The notes beneath the pieces are model-generated. The model saw nothing but the letters and a program-made list of their open reading frames with translations. It did no database searches and was not told the origin of the DNA. A stretch of 64,000 nt of DNA. It comes from Microbacterium faecale (lineage in GTDB: Bacteria; Actinomycetota; Actinomycetes; Actinomycetales; Microbacteriaceae). Both the position numbers and the translations under genes were made by a program. The stretch lies in the NCBI RefSeq assembly GCF_014640975.1, contig NZ_BMHO01000001.1, forward strand, positions 1,498,166-1,562,165. The letters run 5' to 3'. This document shows positions 8,755 to 16,991 of this stretch, in pieces (positions within the stretch are counted from its first letter, which is position 1; each line of letters starts with the position of its first letter).

Positions 8755-9435
8755 TCAGGAAGAGCGGTTCGTGGGGTGGTGGGCGGAGCGCTTGTCGCGG
8801 TACGCGTTCATCGTCCGCAGTCGGTGCTGTCGCGCCGCCTGCTCGATCGCCTCGGCGGAGGCGCCCTCGCGCAGCAGAGCGACGAGCTCGTCGTGTTCGT
8901 CGACGGATGCGGCGGCGCGCGCGGGGATGAACCCGAAGGTCGAGTCGCGCACGTTGTTGAGGCGCATCCATCCGCGCTGCACGAGGTCGAGCAGGTGATG
9001 GTTCGGGCAGGTCTCGAACAGCAGCGTGTGGAAGCGTTCGTTCAGAGCGGTGAAGCGGTGCGGGTCGAACTCGGTCAGTAGCTCGCGCATTTGCTGGTTC
9101 ACGGCGGCCGCCTCGTCGAGGGCCTCCGCGCTCACGTGCGGTGCTGCGAAAGCCGTCGCGGCTCCTTCGAGGACGCCCAGCGTCTGCATCGTGTCGATGT
9201 ACTCGTTCGGATCCGCCAGCGCGACCCGCGCGCCCACGTTGCGTTCGTAGCTGATGAGTCCCTCGGCTTCGAGGCGACGGATCGCCTCGCGCACGGGGAC
9301 GACGCTCATGTCGAGGATCCGAGCGATGTCGCCGAGCACGAGCCGGTACCCGGGACCGTATTCGCGCGTCGACACGCGTTCGCTGATCCAGCGGTACGCG
9401 AGCTCGGACTTGCTGAGCGCCTCGGTGGTCGTCAT
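8755..9435 (-). CDS. GntR-family (FCD) transcriptional regulator
   Basis: A 226-aa regulator: N-terminal winged helix (about residues 5-75, with SVVPVREAIRRLEAEGLI) and a C-terminal all-helical FCD ligand domain with conserved histidines such as ERFHTLLF. FCD regulators often bind carboxylic or aromatic acids, sometimes through a metal. ATG 9435 overlaps the stop of the FAH-RraA gene (ATGA 9432-9435). It lies inside the homoprotocatechuate operon, so it probably senses a pathway intermediate and controls the divergent promoter region at 10917-11085. Confidence 0.88.
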   Translation of the reverse strand: MTTTEALSKSELAYRWISERVSTREYGPGYRLVLGDIARILDMSVVPVREAIRRLEAEGLISYERNVGARVALADPNEYIDTMQTLGVLEGAATAFAAPHVSAEALDEAAAVNQQMRELLTEFDPHRFTALNERFHTLLFETCPNHHLLDLVQRGWMRLNNVRDSTFGFIPARAAASVDEHDELVALLREGASAEAIEQAARQHRLRTMNAYRDKRSAHHPTNRSS

Positions 9436-10916
9436 GATCGGTCTCGGCGCTCCGACTCGTACCGCGCCCGCCACTCGGCGTTCATGGGGAAGAGGCCCTC
9501 GATCGCGGCGCCGGCCGTGACCTGCGCGGCGATCCAATCATCCTCGTCCTCCTGCGCGAGCGTCGCCTCTGCGGCTTCGGTGGCGAGGTGGGCTGGCACG
9601 ACCACGACGCCGTCGCTGTCGCCGACGATGATGTCGCCCGGCTGCACCGTGGCGCCGCCGCACGCGATGGTGACGCCGTGCTCCCACGGCACGTGGCGAC
9701 GGCCGAGCACGGCGGGGTGCCCGCCCTGCGCGAAGACCGGCAGGTCGAAGCCGGCCACGAGGTCGGAGTCGCGCACGCCGCCGTCGGTGACGATACCGGC
9801 CGCGCCGCGCGCCTGAGCACGCAGGGCGAGGATGTCGCCGAGCGTTCCGGTCTGGCGCTCGCCGCGCGCCTCGATGACGATGACCTCGCCGGGGCGCACG
9901 CTGTCGAAGCACTGCTTCTGCGCGTTGTATCCGCCGCCGTGCGACGAGAAGAGGTCTTCGCGCAGTGGCACGAAGCGGAGCGTCTTGGCCACGCCGACGA
10001 TCTTGTCGCCCGCAGCAAGCGGGAGCACGCCGTCGATGAAGCACGACCGGATCCCGCGCTTGCGCAGCTGCTGCGACAGTCCGGCGACGGGACACGCCTC
10101 GAGCTTGGCGCGGAGGTCGGCGTCGAGGACGGGTGCGTCCTCGAGACCGGCGGCTTCACGGGAGCCCCAGGCCTCTTCGCGCTGTGTGTCGTCGACCGAC
10201 GGCAGCGATCCGAGCTCGGGGTCGAAGTCGCCCTCGCCCTCGACGACGCGCGAGGCGAGCACGCCGGAGGTCAGGCCCGCCGCGGGAGCGTCGACCTCGA
10301 CCTCGATCTCGTCGCCCGGCTCGGCCACCGAGGATCCGGCGGGGGTGCCGGTGAGGATGATGTCGCCCGGCTCGAGCGTGACGTGCTGCGAGAGGTCGGC
10401 GATGAGCTGTTCGAAGCCGAAGATCAGGTGTCCATCGGCGGTCGTGTCGTCCTGGACCAGGTCGCCGTTCTTCCACGTGCGCACCCGTAGGTCGCCCGGG
10501 GAGACGGAACGCGCATCGATCGTCTCCGGACCGATCGGCGTGTAGCCGTCGCGTCCCTTGTTGCGGAGGTTGGATCCCTTGTCGTTCGTGCGCAGGTCGT
10601 ACAGGCCCCAGTCGTTCGCGGCCGTGACCCAGCCGATGTGGTCCCAGGCGTTCTCGGGGGCGAGGTGCGCGCCGGCGGTGCCGACGATGAGCGCGATCTC
10701 GCCCTCGAAGGCGAGCAGCTCCGTGCCTGCGGGCCGGGCAACCGCGGATCCCGACGCCGCGAGCGAGCTGGTCGGCTTCAGGAAGTAGGACGGGTGCTTC
10801 GGGCGGCGGCCGCGCTGGTCGGAGCGAGAGACATAGCTCAGGTGAACCGCGATGATCTTCCCGGGGCGCAACGGGAGCGCGGCGAAGCGTGGGTCAGGGG
10901 ATCGGTCGTTCGTCAT
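9432..10916 (-). CDS. FAH-domain / RraA-like fusion (HpaG-type isomerase-decarboxylase candidate)
   Basis: A 494-aa two-domain enzyme, first gene of the homoprotocatechuate operon. Residues about 1-240 are a fumarylacetoacetate-hydrolase domain like HpaG, with the metal pair E71-x-E73 (FEGEIALIV), AANDWGLYDLR and LTGTPAGSS. Residues about 265-475 are an RraA-like domain with GIVTDGGVRD; R382 and D383 match the metal and substrate residues of HMG/CHA aldolases and related oxaloacetate decarboxylases. In E. coli, HpaG is two fused FAH domains that decarboxylate and then isomerise; here one half is replaced by the RraA-like module. Role inferred: decarboxylation plus isomerisation between HpaE and HpaH. 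ATG 10916 is supported by an upstream AAAGG. Confidence 0.82.
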   Translation of the reverse strand: MTNDRSPDPRFAALPLRPGKIIAVHLSYVSRSDQRGRRPKHPSYFLKPTSSLAASGSAVARPAGTELLAFEGEIALIVGTAGAHLAPENAWDHIGWVTAANDWGLYDLRTNDKGSNLRNKGRDGYTPIGPETIDARSVSPGDLRVRTWKNGDLVQDDTTADGHLIFGFEQLIADLSQHVTLEPGDIILTGTPAGSSVAEPGDEIEVEVDAPAAGLTSGVLASRVVEGEGDFDPELGSLPSVDDTQREEAWGSREAAGLEDAPVLDADLRAKLEACPVAGLSQQLRKRGIRSCFIDGVLPLAAGDKIVGVAKTLRFVPLREDLFSSHGGGYNAQKQCFDSVRPGEVIVIEARGERQTGTLGDILALRAQARGAAGIVTDGGVRDSDLVAGFDLPVFAQGGHPAVLGRRHVPWEHGVTIACGGATVQPGDIIVGDSDGVVVVPAHLATEAAEATLAQEDEDDWIAAQVTAGAAIEGLFPMNAEWRARYESERRDRS

Positions 10917-11085
10917 GGCTTCGCTGCCTTTCGCTCTCGTACGTTTGGTGTATCTGAAATCGTATATTATCGTGTCTCCGGTCACAAGAGCTTCTTCTCG
11001 CCGCCCTCGGAGAGTACCTTCGGGGCGTCCTGGTTCGAGAGCTCGCGCCAGAATCCCATCTGACATACGCACGAAGGAGTTCGCG
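10917..11085. promoter_or_regulatory. Divergent promoter region, homoprotocatechuate operon and MHS transporter
   Basis: 169 bp between the two divergent starts with an AT-rich patch at 10950-10975 unlike its surroundings. TATTAT (10965-10970) can serve as a rightward -10, and TAATAT (complement of 10964-10969) as a leftward -10 for the catabolic operon. Both fall in the same segment, so a regulator bound there (probably the GntR protein) would control both sides. No perfect long palindrome was found. Confidence 0.45.
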
Positions 11086-12471
11086 ATGTCCCGCACATCA
11101 AGGCATCTCACGCCAACCGGCACCATCCAGGCCACGCGCGATCGCCGTCGCGTCGCGTTCGCCACGGTGGCGGGCACCACCATCGAGTGGTACGACTACT
11201 TCACCTACGCCGCGTGCGCGGGGCTCGTCTTCGGCGCGCTCTTCTTCGAGCCGGCTGGCGAGGGGATCTCGACGATCCTCGCCTTCGGATCCGTCGGTAT
11301 CAGCTTCCTGTTCCGCCCGCTCGGCGCATTCCTCGCGGGTCACTTCGGCGACAAGATCGGGCGCAAGCCCATCCTCGTCATCACGCTGTTGCTGATGGGG
11401 GTGGCCACCGCGCTCATCGGCGTGCTGCCGACGTACGCGATGGCGGGGGTCTGGGCGCCGATCCTGTTGATCCTGCTGCGCATCCTGCAGGGCATCTCGG
11501 CCGGCGGCGAGTGGGGTGGCGCGGTCCTGATGGCCGTCGAACACGCACCGGCGAAGCGCCGCGGGTTCTTCGGGTCGATGCCGCAGATCGGCGTGCCGAT
11601 CGGCCTGCTGCTGTCGAGCGGCATGCTGCAGGTCATGAACTGGCTGTTCCCCGGGGATGCGTTCCTCGAGTGGGGCTGGCGTATCCCGTTCCTCTTCAGC
11701 ATCGTGCTCATCGCTCTCGGGTACTGGATCCGTCGCGGCGTGGAGGAGAGCCCCGTGTTCACCGAAATCGCCGAGCGCAAGGAGCAGACCTCCGCTCCCG
11801 TTGCCAAGCTCTTCGCGCGGTTCACCCCGCTCGTGCTTCTGGCGGCCCTCGTCTTCGCCGGCAACAACGCGATCGGGTACATGACGACCGGCGGCTATAT
11901 CCAGAACTACGGCACCGCGGAGCTCGGTCTCGAGCGCGGACCCGTCCTCGCGGCGGTGACGTGGTCGGGTGTGAGCTGGCTCGTCTTCACCCTCCTCGCG
12001 GGCATCATCAGCGACTACATCGGCCGGCGTACGACCTACATCATCGGGTACGTGCTGCTCGGCATCGCCGCGGCACTCACCTTCCCCGTCGTCAACATCG
12101 GTGAGGTGTGGGCGCTCACGGTCGCGCTGCTCGTGCTCACGGTGGGATTGGGGCTGACCTACGGTCCGCAGGCCGCCTGGTTCACGGAGCTGTTCCCGTC
12201 TTCCGTGCGCTTCTCGGGCGTCTCGATCTCGTACGCGATCGGTTCGATCGTCGGCGGCGCATTCTCGCCGATGATCGCGGCGTGGATTCTCGAGGCCACC
12301 GGCGACGCGCTGAACATCGGCTACTATCTCGTCGGCATGGCGGTCATCGCGCTCGTTGCGACGCTCCTGCTGCGCAACCGCAACGGCATCAACCTGCGTC
12401 CCACGCAGGAGGAGCGCCAGCGCACGGGCATTTACATCTGGCAGAAGCCGTTGGACGAGACGCGGCGCTAG
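11086..12471 (+). CDS. MHS-family MFS transporter, probably for an aromatic acid
   Basis: A 461-aa transporter of the metabolite:H+ symporter branch of the MFS, about 12 helices. Signature: TIEWYDYFTY before the first helix, GHFGDKIGRKP in loop 2-3 and RILQGISAGGEWGGA in helix 4. ATG 11086 has AAGGAG at 11073-11078. It faces the homoprotocatechuate operon across a shared 169-bp control region, which suggests uptake of the aromatic acid degraded by the cluster. Its stop TAG shares the tetranucleotide CTAG (12468-12471) with the stop of the convergent decarboxylase-like gene. Substrate is inference. Confidence 0.88.
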   Translation: MSRTSRHLTPTGTIQATRDRRRVAFATVAGTTIEWYDYFTYAACAGLVFGALFFEPAGEGISTILAFGSVGISFLFRPLGAFLAGHFGDKIGRKPILVITLLLMGVATALIGVLPTYAMAGVWAPILLILLRILQGISAGGEWGGAVLMAVEHAPAKRRGFFGSMPQIGVPIGLLLSSGMLQVMNWLFPGDAFLEWGWRIPFLFSIVLIALGYWIRRGVEESPVFTEIAERKEQTSAPVAKLFARFTPLVLLAALVFAGNNAIGYMTTGGYIQNYGTAELGLERGPVLAAVTWSGVSWLVFTLLAGIISDYIGRRTTYIIGYVLLGIAAALTFPVVNIGEVWALTVALLVLTVGLGLTYGPQAAWFTELFPSSVRFSGVSISYAIGSIVGGAFSPMIAAWILEATGDALNIGYYLVGMAVIALVATLLLRNRNGINLRPTQEERQRTGIYIWQKPLDETRR

Positions 12472-14117
12472 CCGAGGTTCACCCGGATGATCTCGTGCTG
12501 GTACGGCGCGATGATGCGGCCCGAGATGCGCAGATCGAGCATGAGGAAGCGGCGCTCGGCGACCGGCTCCTCCGCCCAGGTCGCGACGCGATCAAGGTCG
12601 GCGAGCGAGGTCACGACGACCGGCTCGGCGCCGACCGCGGCGCCGAGGGCGGCGAAGTCGACGTCGGGGATCCGCATGGGGCGTTCGTTCAGTCCGAGCA
12701 GACCGTAGAGGTTGACTTCGGCCCCGTACGCACCGTCGTTCCAGACGACGCAGATGCCCCGGCCGCCCGCGGTACGGACTGCGGTCTCGAGGTCGGCGAG
12801 CGCCATGAGGCCGCCGCCGTCGCCCGTCGAGAGGACGATGGCCGAGTCGGCATCCGCGGCCGCGGCGCCCGCAACGCTCGGGAATCCGAGCCCGATCGAC
12901 TGGTAGGCCGTGCCGACCATGACCATCCGTCCGGCGGAGGCCACGGGCCAGAACATGTTGGCCCAGCCCAGGAAGTGACCGCCGTCCGACACCACGATGC
13001 GCTCACTCGGCAGGAGTTCGGCGAGGCGCGACGCCGCCGCGCGCGGATCGAGGCGCCCGTCGTCGGCGAACTCGCCCTCGACGACCTGGGTGCGCAGCGC
13101 CGGCACGTCGACGGTGTCGCGCCAGCCGGATCCGGATCCGGCTCCGAGCGCGTCGACGAGGAGCTCGGTGACGGTGTGCGCGTCTCCCCGGAGGAACGCG
13201 TTGACGCGCGGGTGGGTTGCGCTCGGCGCAATGTCGACCTGTACCACGTGGGTGTCGGGGGCGAACAGCTCGCCGAAGCGCATCGTGAACTGGTTCAAGG
13301 AGGCGCCGATGACCACGACGACGTCGGCGGTGCGGACCAGGTCCATCGCGCCGGGCGCGCCGAATCCCCCGGTGACACCGAAGTCGTACCGTGCGTCGGG
13401 GAAGATCCCGCGCCCCAGCGTGGAGGAGCCGGTGAGGGCGCCCGTGCGGTCGGCCAGGCGTCCGAGCGCATCCGATGCACCGGCCAGCCACGCGCCGCGG
13501 CCGCCGAGGATCACGGGGCGCTGCGCCGCGCGGAGCACATCCGCGGTGCGTGCGATCGCGGCGTGCGTGGCCGCGGCCGGCTCGACGCGCTCGGGCGGCA
13601 CAATGGCGGGCAGCTCGCGGGGAAGCGGCCCCGCATCGCGGGTCGGCACGTCGTAGGGCAGCGATAGCACGACGGGGAGTCGCTTCGCGAGAGCGTGTTC
13701 AATCGCGAGCGTGACCGTTGCGACGGCGTCGAGGCGCCCGACGGTGTAGGTGCGCACGCCGACGCCCGACGCGAGCGCGATCTGGTCGACGTCCCAGGGG
13801 CGCGCGCCGCTCGTCGGCTCGTCCCCGACGACGAGCACGAGGGGGATGCGCGCCATGGCTGACTCGGCGAGGGCCGTCAGGGTGTTCGTGAACCCCGCGC
13901 CATAGGTCGTGGTGGCGGCGGCGATCCGCTGCGAGACCCGAAAGTGCGCATCGGCCGCGACCACGGCGCCCTGTTCGTGGCGCACCGCAGTGTAAGCGGC
14001 GTCGGTCTCGTTGAGCAGGGCGTCGAGAAGGTAGGCGTTTCCGTTGCCCATCACCCCGAAGACGTGGTCGATGTGGTGGGCGAGGGCGTGGGCGACGTGC
14101 TGGGCGACGGTGGGCAT
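12468..14117 (-). CDS. Thiamine-diphosphate enzyme, 2-oxoacid decarboxylase-like
   Basis: 549 aa with the three domains of the acetolactate synthase / benzoylformate decarboxylase superfamily: PYR (1-170, with the cofactor-activating Glu in VRHEQGAV), a central TH3 domain (about 190-330) and the PP domain (about 370-540) with the diphosphate motif beginning GDGGGLMA and ending NDGAYG. ATG 14117 is the best start. It is transcribed away from the flavin hydroxylase gene at 14367 from a shared control region. The context suggests decarboxylation of an aryl-glyoxylate or aryl-pyruvate on the way into the ring-cleavage pathway, but carboligation is possible. The exact reaction is unknown. Confidence 0.8.
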   Translation of the reverse strand: MPTVAQHVAHALAHHIDHVFGVMGNGNAYLLDALLNETDAAYTAVRHEQGAVVAADAHFRVSQRIAAATTTYGAGFTNTLTALAESAMARIPLVLVVGDEPTSGARPWDVDQIALASGVGVRTYTVGRLDAVATVTLAIEHALAKRLPVVLSLPYDVPTRDAGPLPRELPAIVPPERVEPAAATHAAIARTADVLRAAQRPVILGGRGAWLAGASDALGRLADRTGALTGSSTLGRGIFPDARYDFGVTGGFGAPGAMDLVRTADVVVVIGASLNQFTMRFGELFAPDTHVVQVDIAPSATHPRVNAFLRGDAHTVTELLVDALGAGSGSGWRDTVDVPALRTQVVEGEFADDGRLDPRAAASRLAELLPSERIVVSDGGHFLGWANMFWPVASAGRMVMVGTAYQSIGLGFPSVAGAAAADADSAIVLSTGDGGGLMALADLETAVRTAGGRGICVVWNDGAYGAEVNLYGLLGLNERPMRIPDVDFAALGAAVGAEPVVVTSLADLDRVATWAEEPVAERRFLMLDLRISGRIIAPYQHEIIRVNLG

Positions 14118-14291
14118 GGGTGAGCCTTTCGTGAGACGAACGGAGCGACAGGATCCGTATGTGTCTCGCGCGTCGGCGCTTCGTGCCCCTTTTTCGGGCA
14201 CCGACCCCGCCAGGGTCGGACGAGTGCGATTCTACTGCGACGCCGGTTGTCGCGCGCCCCGAGAGGGCGTACGATAAGGAAGTCACATACA

Positions 14292-14317
14292 GAACACGGT
14301 GTTCGAATATAGAACAC
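14292..14317. promoter_or_regulatory. GAACAC inverted and direct repeats, putative IclR operator
   Basis: GAACAC (14292-14297) and GTGTTC (14299-14304) form an inverted repeat with a 1-bp spacer, and a third GAACAC copy lies at 14312-14317, one and a half helical turns on. The site sits in the 249-bp gap between the divergent thiamine-diphosphate enzyme and flavin hydroxylase genes. TACGAT at 14270-14275 is a possible -10. The IclR gene next to the hydroxylase is the natural candidate regulator. Confidence 0.5.
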
Positions 14318-14366
14318 ACAATTCGATACCGTCGCCACACACGATGACGTGAGGAGCACCCCGCGC

Positions 14367-16229
14367 ATGCAGTTCCACCACCACGGTTACGTATCGGGAG
14401 ACCCGCGGGTGCAGCCCGCGGCCGGCATCGGACTCGACCGTCCGGCCGAGCTGCCCGACGAGATGGACGTGCTGATCATCGGCACGGGCCCGGCCGGTGT
14501 CATCACCGCGGCACAGCTCGCCACGTTCCCTCACGTGCACGCGCGGATCATTGACCGTCGGCCGGGTCGCCTCGAAGTCGGCCAGGCCGACGGCATCCAG
14601 GCGCGATCTGTCGAGACGTTCCAAGCGTTCGGGTTCGCCCCACAGATCACGCAGGAAGCGTACTGGATCACGGAGATGGCGTTCTGGCGACCGGACGTCG
14701 ACAACCCGCGCAACATCGTGCGCGGCGGGCGGGCGATCGACGACGAGCACGGCATCAGCGAGTTCCCGCACCTCATCGTGAACCAGGCGCGCGTGCTCGA
14801 CTACTTCCTCGCGTTCATGCGCAACGCGCCCTCGCGCATGGAGCCCGACTACGGCTGGGAGTTCGTCTCGCAGCGGCGACTGTCGGGCAGTCACCCCGTC
14901 GAGGTGACGCTGCGGCGCACCGCGGGGGACGACGAGGGCGCCGAACGTACGGTGCGCACGAAGTACCTCGTCGGCGCCGACGGCGCCCGCAGCGCTGTCC
15001 GGCGTTCGATCGGTCGCGAGCTCACGGGCGCGCAGGCGTTCCATGCCTGGGGCGTGATGGATGTGCTCGCGGAGACGGACTTCCCCGACATCCGCACGAA
15101 GTGCGCGATTCAGTCGCACGACGGCGGATCCATCCTGCACATTCCGCGCGAGGGCAACCACCTCTTCCGGATGTACGTCGACCTCGGCGAGGTGGACGAG
15201 AACGACGGCGGGCGGGTGCGCGAAACCACGCAGGAACAGGTCGAACAGCGCGCGAACGAGATCATGCACCCGTACACGCTCGAGGTGCGCGACGTCGCAT
15301 GGCGCAGCGTCTACGAGGTCGGTCACCGCGTCACCGACTCGTTCCACGATGCGGACACCGATCCGCGGGTGTTCATTCTCGGTGACGCGTGCCACACGCA
15401 CTCCGCCAAGGCGGGCCAGGGCATGAACGTGTCGATGCAGGACGGCTGGAACCTCGCCTGGAAGCTCGCCCACGTGCTCGATGGCCGCGCGGGGGAGGAG
15501 CTGCTCGAGACATACTCGGGCGAGCGCCAGCAGATTGCGGTCGACCTGATCGACTTCGACCGCGAATGGTCGACGCTCATGGCGAAGCGCCCGGAGGAGT
15601 TCGACGATCCGGCGGAGCTCGAGGATTTCTACGTGCGCACGGCCGAGTTCCCCGCGGGGTTCATGACCGAGTATCAGCCGTCGATGATCACGGGCGACGT
15701 GGCACATCAGGAGCTCGCGGCGGGCTTCCCGGTCGGCAAGCGCTTCAAGTCGCACATGGTCACGAGGGTCTGCGACGCGAACCCCGTGCATCTCGGTCAC
15801 CACGCGACGGCGGATGGCCGGTGGCGCATCTACGTCTTCGCCGACGCGGCCGCGCCTGCTGAGTCGTCGCCGACGCGTGCGCTCGCCGATTGGCTCGCCA
15901 CGGATCCGGCCTCCCCGCTCGTGCGGTATCGGCCGGAGGGCGCCGATGTCGACGCCTGGTTCGACGTGAAGGTGATCTACCAGCAGCCGCACTCCGCGTT
16001 CGACATCACCGACGCGCCCGAGGCGTTCCTCCCGCGCGTGGGGCCGTTCCAGGTGCGCGACTACGAGCGGATCTACGCGGCGCGATCGGGCGAGGATATC
16101 TTCGAGGGGCGCGGCGTCTCGCGCGAGGGGGCGGTCGTGATCGTGCGGCCCGACCAGTACGTCTCGCAGGTGCTGCCGCTCGGCAGCACGGCGGACATCG
16201 CGGCGCATTTCGACCGCATCATGGGCTGA
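14367..16229 (+). CDS. MobA-like FAD-dependent aromatic hydroxylase
   Basis: A 620-aa flavoprotein monooxygenase of the phenol 2-hydroxylase type. FAD motif GTGPAG at residues 39-44, GADGARSAVRR near 205, and the second FAD motif GDACHTHSAKAGQGMN near 345. The C-terminal 190 residues form the thioredoxin-like dimerisation domain of this group. The sequence resembles 3-hydroxybenzoate 4-monooxygenase (MobA) of Comamonas as I recall it. ATG 14367 follows TGAGGAG by 10 nt; the GTG at 14349 is less likely. Next to a homoprotocatechuate pathway, the true substrate may be a hydroxyphenylacetate rather than 3-hydroxybenzoate; this is inference. Confidence 0.87.
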   Translation: MQFHHHGYVSGDPRVQPAAGIGLDRPAELPDEMDVLIIGTGPAGVITAAQLATFPHVHARIIDRRPGRLEVGQADGIQARSVETFQAFGFAPQITQEAYWITEMAFWRPDVDNPRNIVRGGRAIDDEHGISEFPHLIVNQARVLDYFLAFMRNAPSRMEPDYGWEFVSQRRLSGSHPVEVTLRRTAGDDEGAERTVRTKYLVGADGARSAVRRSIGRELTGAQAFHAWGVMDVLAETDFPDIRTKCAIQSHDGGSILHIPREGNHLFRMYVDLGEVDENDGGRVRETTQEQVEQRANEIMHPYTLEVRDVAWRSVYEVGHRVTDSFHDADTDPRVFILGDACHTHSAKAGQGMNVSMQDGWNLAWKLAHVLDGRAGEELLETYSGERQQIAVDLIDFDREWSTLMAKRPEEFDDPAELEDFYVRTAEFPAGFMTEYQPSMITGDVAHQELAAGFPVGKRFKSHMVTRVCDANPVHLGHHATADGRWRIYVFADAAAPAESSPTRALADWLATDPASPLVRYRPEGADVDAWFDVKVIYQQPHSAFDITDAPEAFLPRVGPFQVRDYERIYAARSGEDIFEGRGVSREGAVVIVRPDQYVSQVLPLGSTADIAAHFDRIMG

Positions 16230-16241
16230 GGCAGCTCGCGC

Positions 16242-16949
16242 TCACCGGCCGAGCGCCGATGAGATCGCCGCCGAGGCCCGGTCGAGGGCCTCGGCGATCT
16301 CGGCGGCCGGGCGCGGCAGCGTGATGTGGATCGCGGCGAGAGAGGCGGGCGGCTGTCCCGGCAGCTCGAGCGGCACGGAGACGGCGTGCAACGACGGCAC
16401 GACCTCGCTCTCGCTGAGCGCGTAGCCGCGGCGCGCGCTCTCGGCGATCTCGTCGCGCAGGTGGTCCGGGACCGTGGTGGGCCAGTCGGCGGCGTCGAGC
16501 CCCATCAGAATCGCCTTGCCGGGCCCGCCGCGCGTGATGGGATGACGGTGGCCGGGGCGATAGGAGATGGTGATCTCGCTGCGTGGCGAGGCGCTGGTGA
16601 GAGTGACGGCCTCGTCGCCGTCCACGAGCACCGCGATGAGGCAGGTCATCCCGAGCGTGTCCGCGGCCTCGGCGAGGTGCGGATAGGCCGCCTGCTGGAG
16701 ATCGCGTGACACGGCATACGCGAGCGTGGCGAGACCTGCCGCCAGCCGCACGCGACCCGCGTCGTCGCGCGAGACGAGCCCGTGATGCTCGAGCGTGCGC
16801 AGCAGCCGGTAGGCGACGGATCGGTGCAGCCCCAGCGCGGCCGACAGCTCATCGATCGACAAGGGTCGGTCGGCATCGGCGAGTGTCTCGAGCATGCGGA
16901 TGCCGCGACTCAGTGTCTGGGATCCGCCGACTGGCGACTCGGACGTCAT
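16242..16949 (-). CDS. IclR-family transcriptional regulator
   Basis: A 235-aa regulator with an N-terminal winged helix (residues 9-70; the HRSVAYRLLRTLEHHGL recognition helix) and a C-terminal GAF-like effector domain (80-235). IclR proteins frequently govern aromatic acid catabolism. It is convergent with the hydroxylase, with 12 bases between. The start at 16949 lies 6 nt after GAGGAT on the minus strand, suggesting a leaderless message. Probable target: the GAACAC site at 14292-14317. Confidence 0.88.
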   Translation of the reverse strand: MTSESPVGGSQTLSRGIRMLETLADADRPLSIDELSAALGLHRSVAYRLLRTLEHHGLVSRDDAGRVRLAAGLATLAYAVSRDLQQAAYPHLAEAADTLGMTCLIAVLVDGDEAVTLTSASPRSEITISYRPGHRHPITRGGPGKAILMGLDAADWPTTVPDHLRDEIAESARRGYALSESEVVPSLHAVSVPLELPGQPPASLAAIHITLPRPAAEIAEALDRASAAISSALGR

Positions 16950-16955
16950 GCCCCG

Positions 16956-16961
16956 ATCCTC
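16956..16961 (-). promoter_or_regulatory. -10 hexamer of the iclR-like gene
   Basis: GAGGAT on the minus strand, 6 nt before ATG 16949; weak match to TANNNT but at the spacing used repeatedly in this window. Confidence 0.35.
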
Positions 16962-16991
16962 CCACGCGACGGCGCGCGCACGCCGCGGCGG

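Noticed and set aside
6278..8998. A 906-codon open frame on the plus strand opposite hpaD and hpaE
   Set aside because: Composed of the antisense pattern of GC-rich codons (Arg, Val, Glu and His rich), no recognisable domain, and it lies over two well-supported genes on the other strand.
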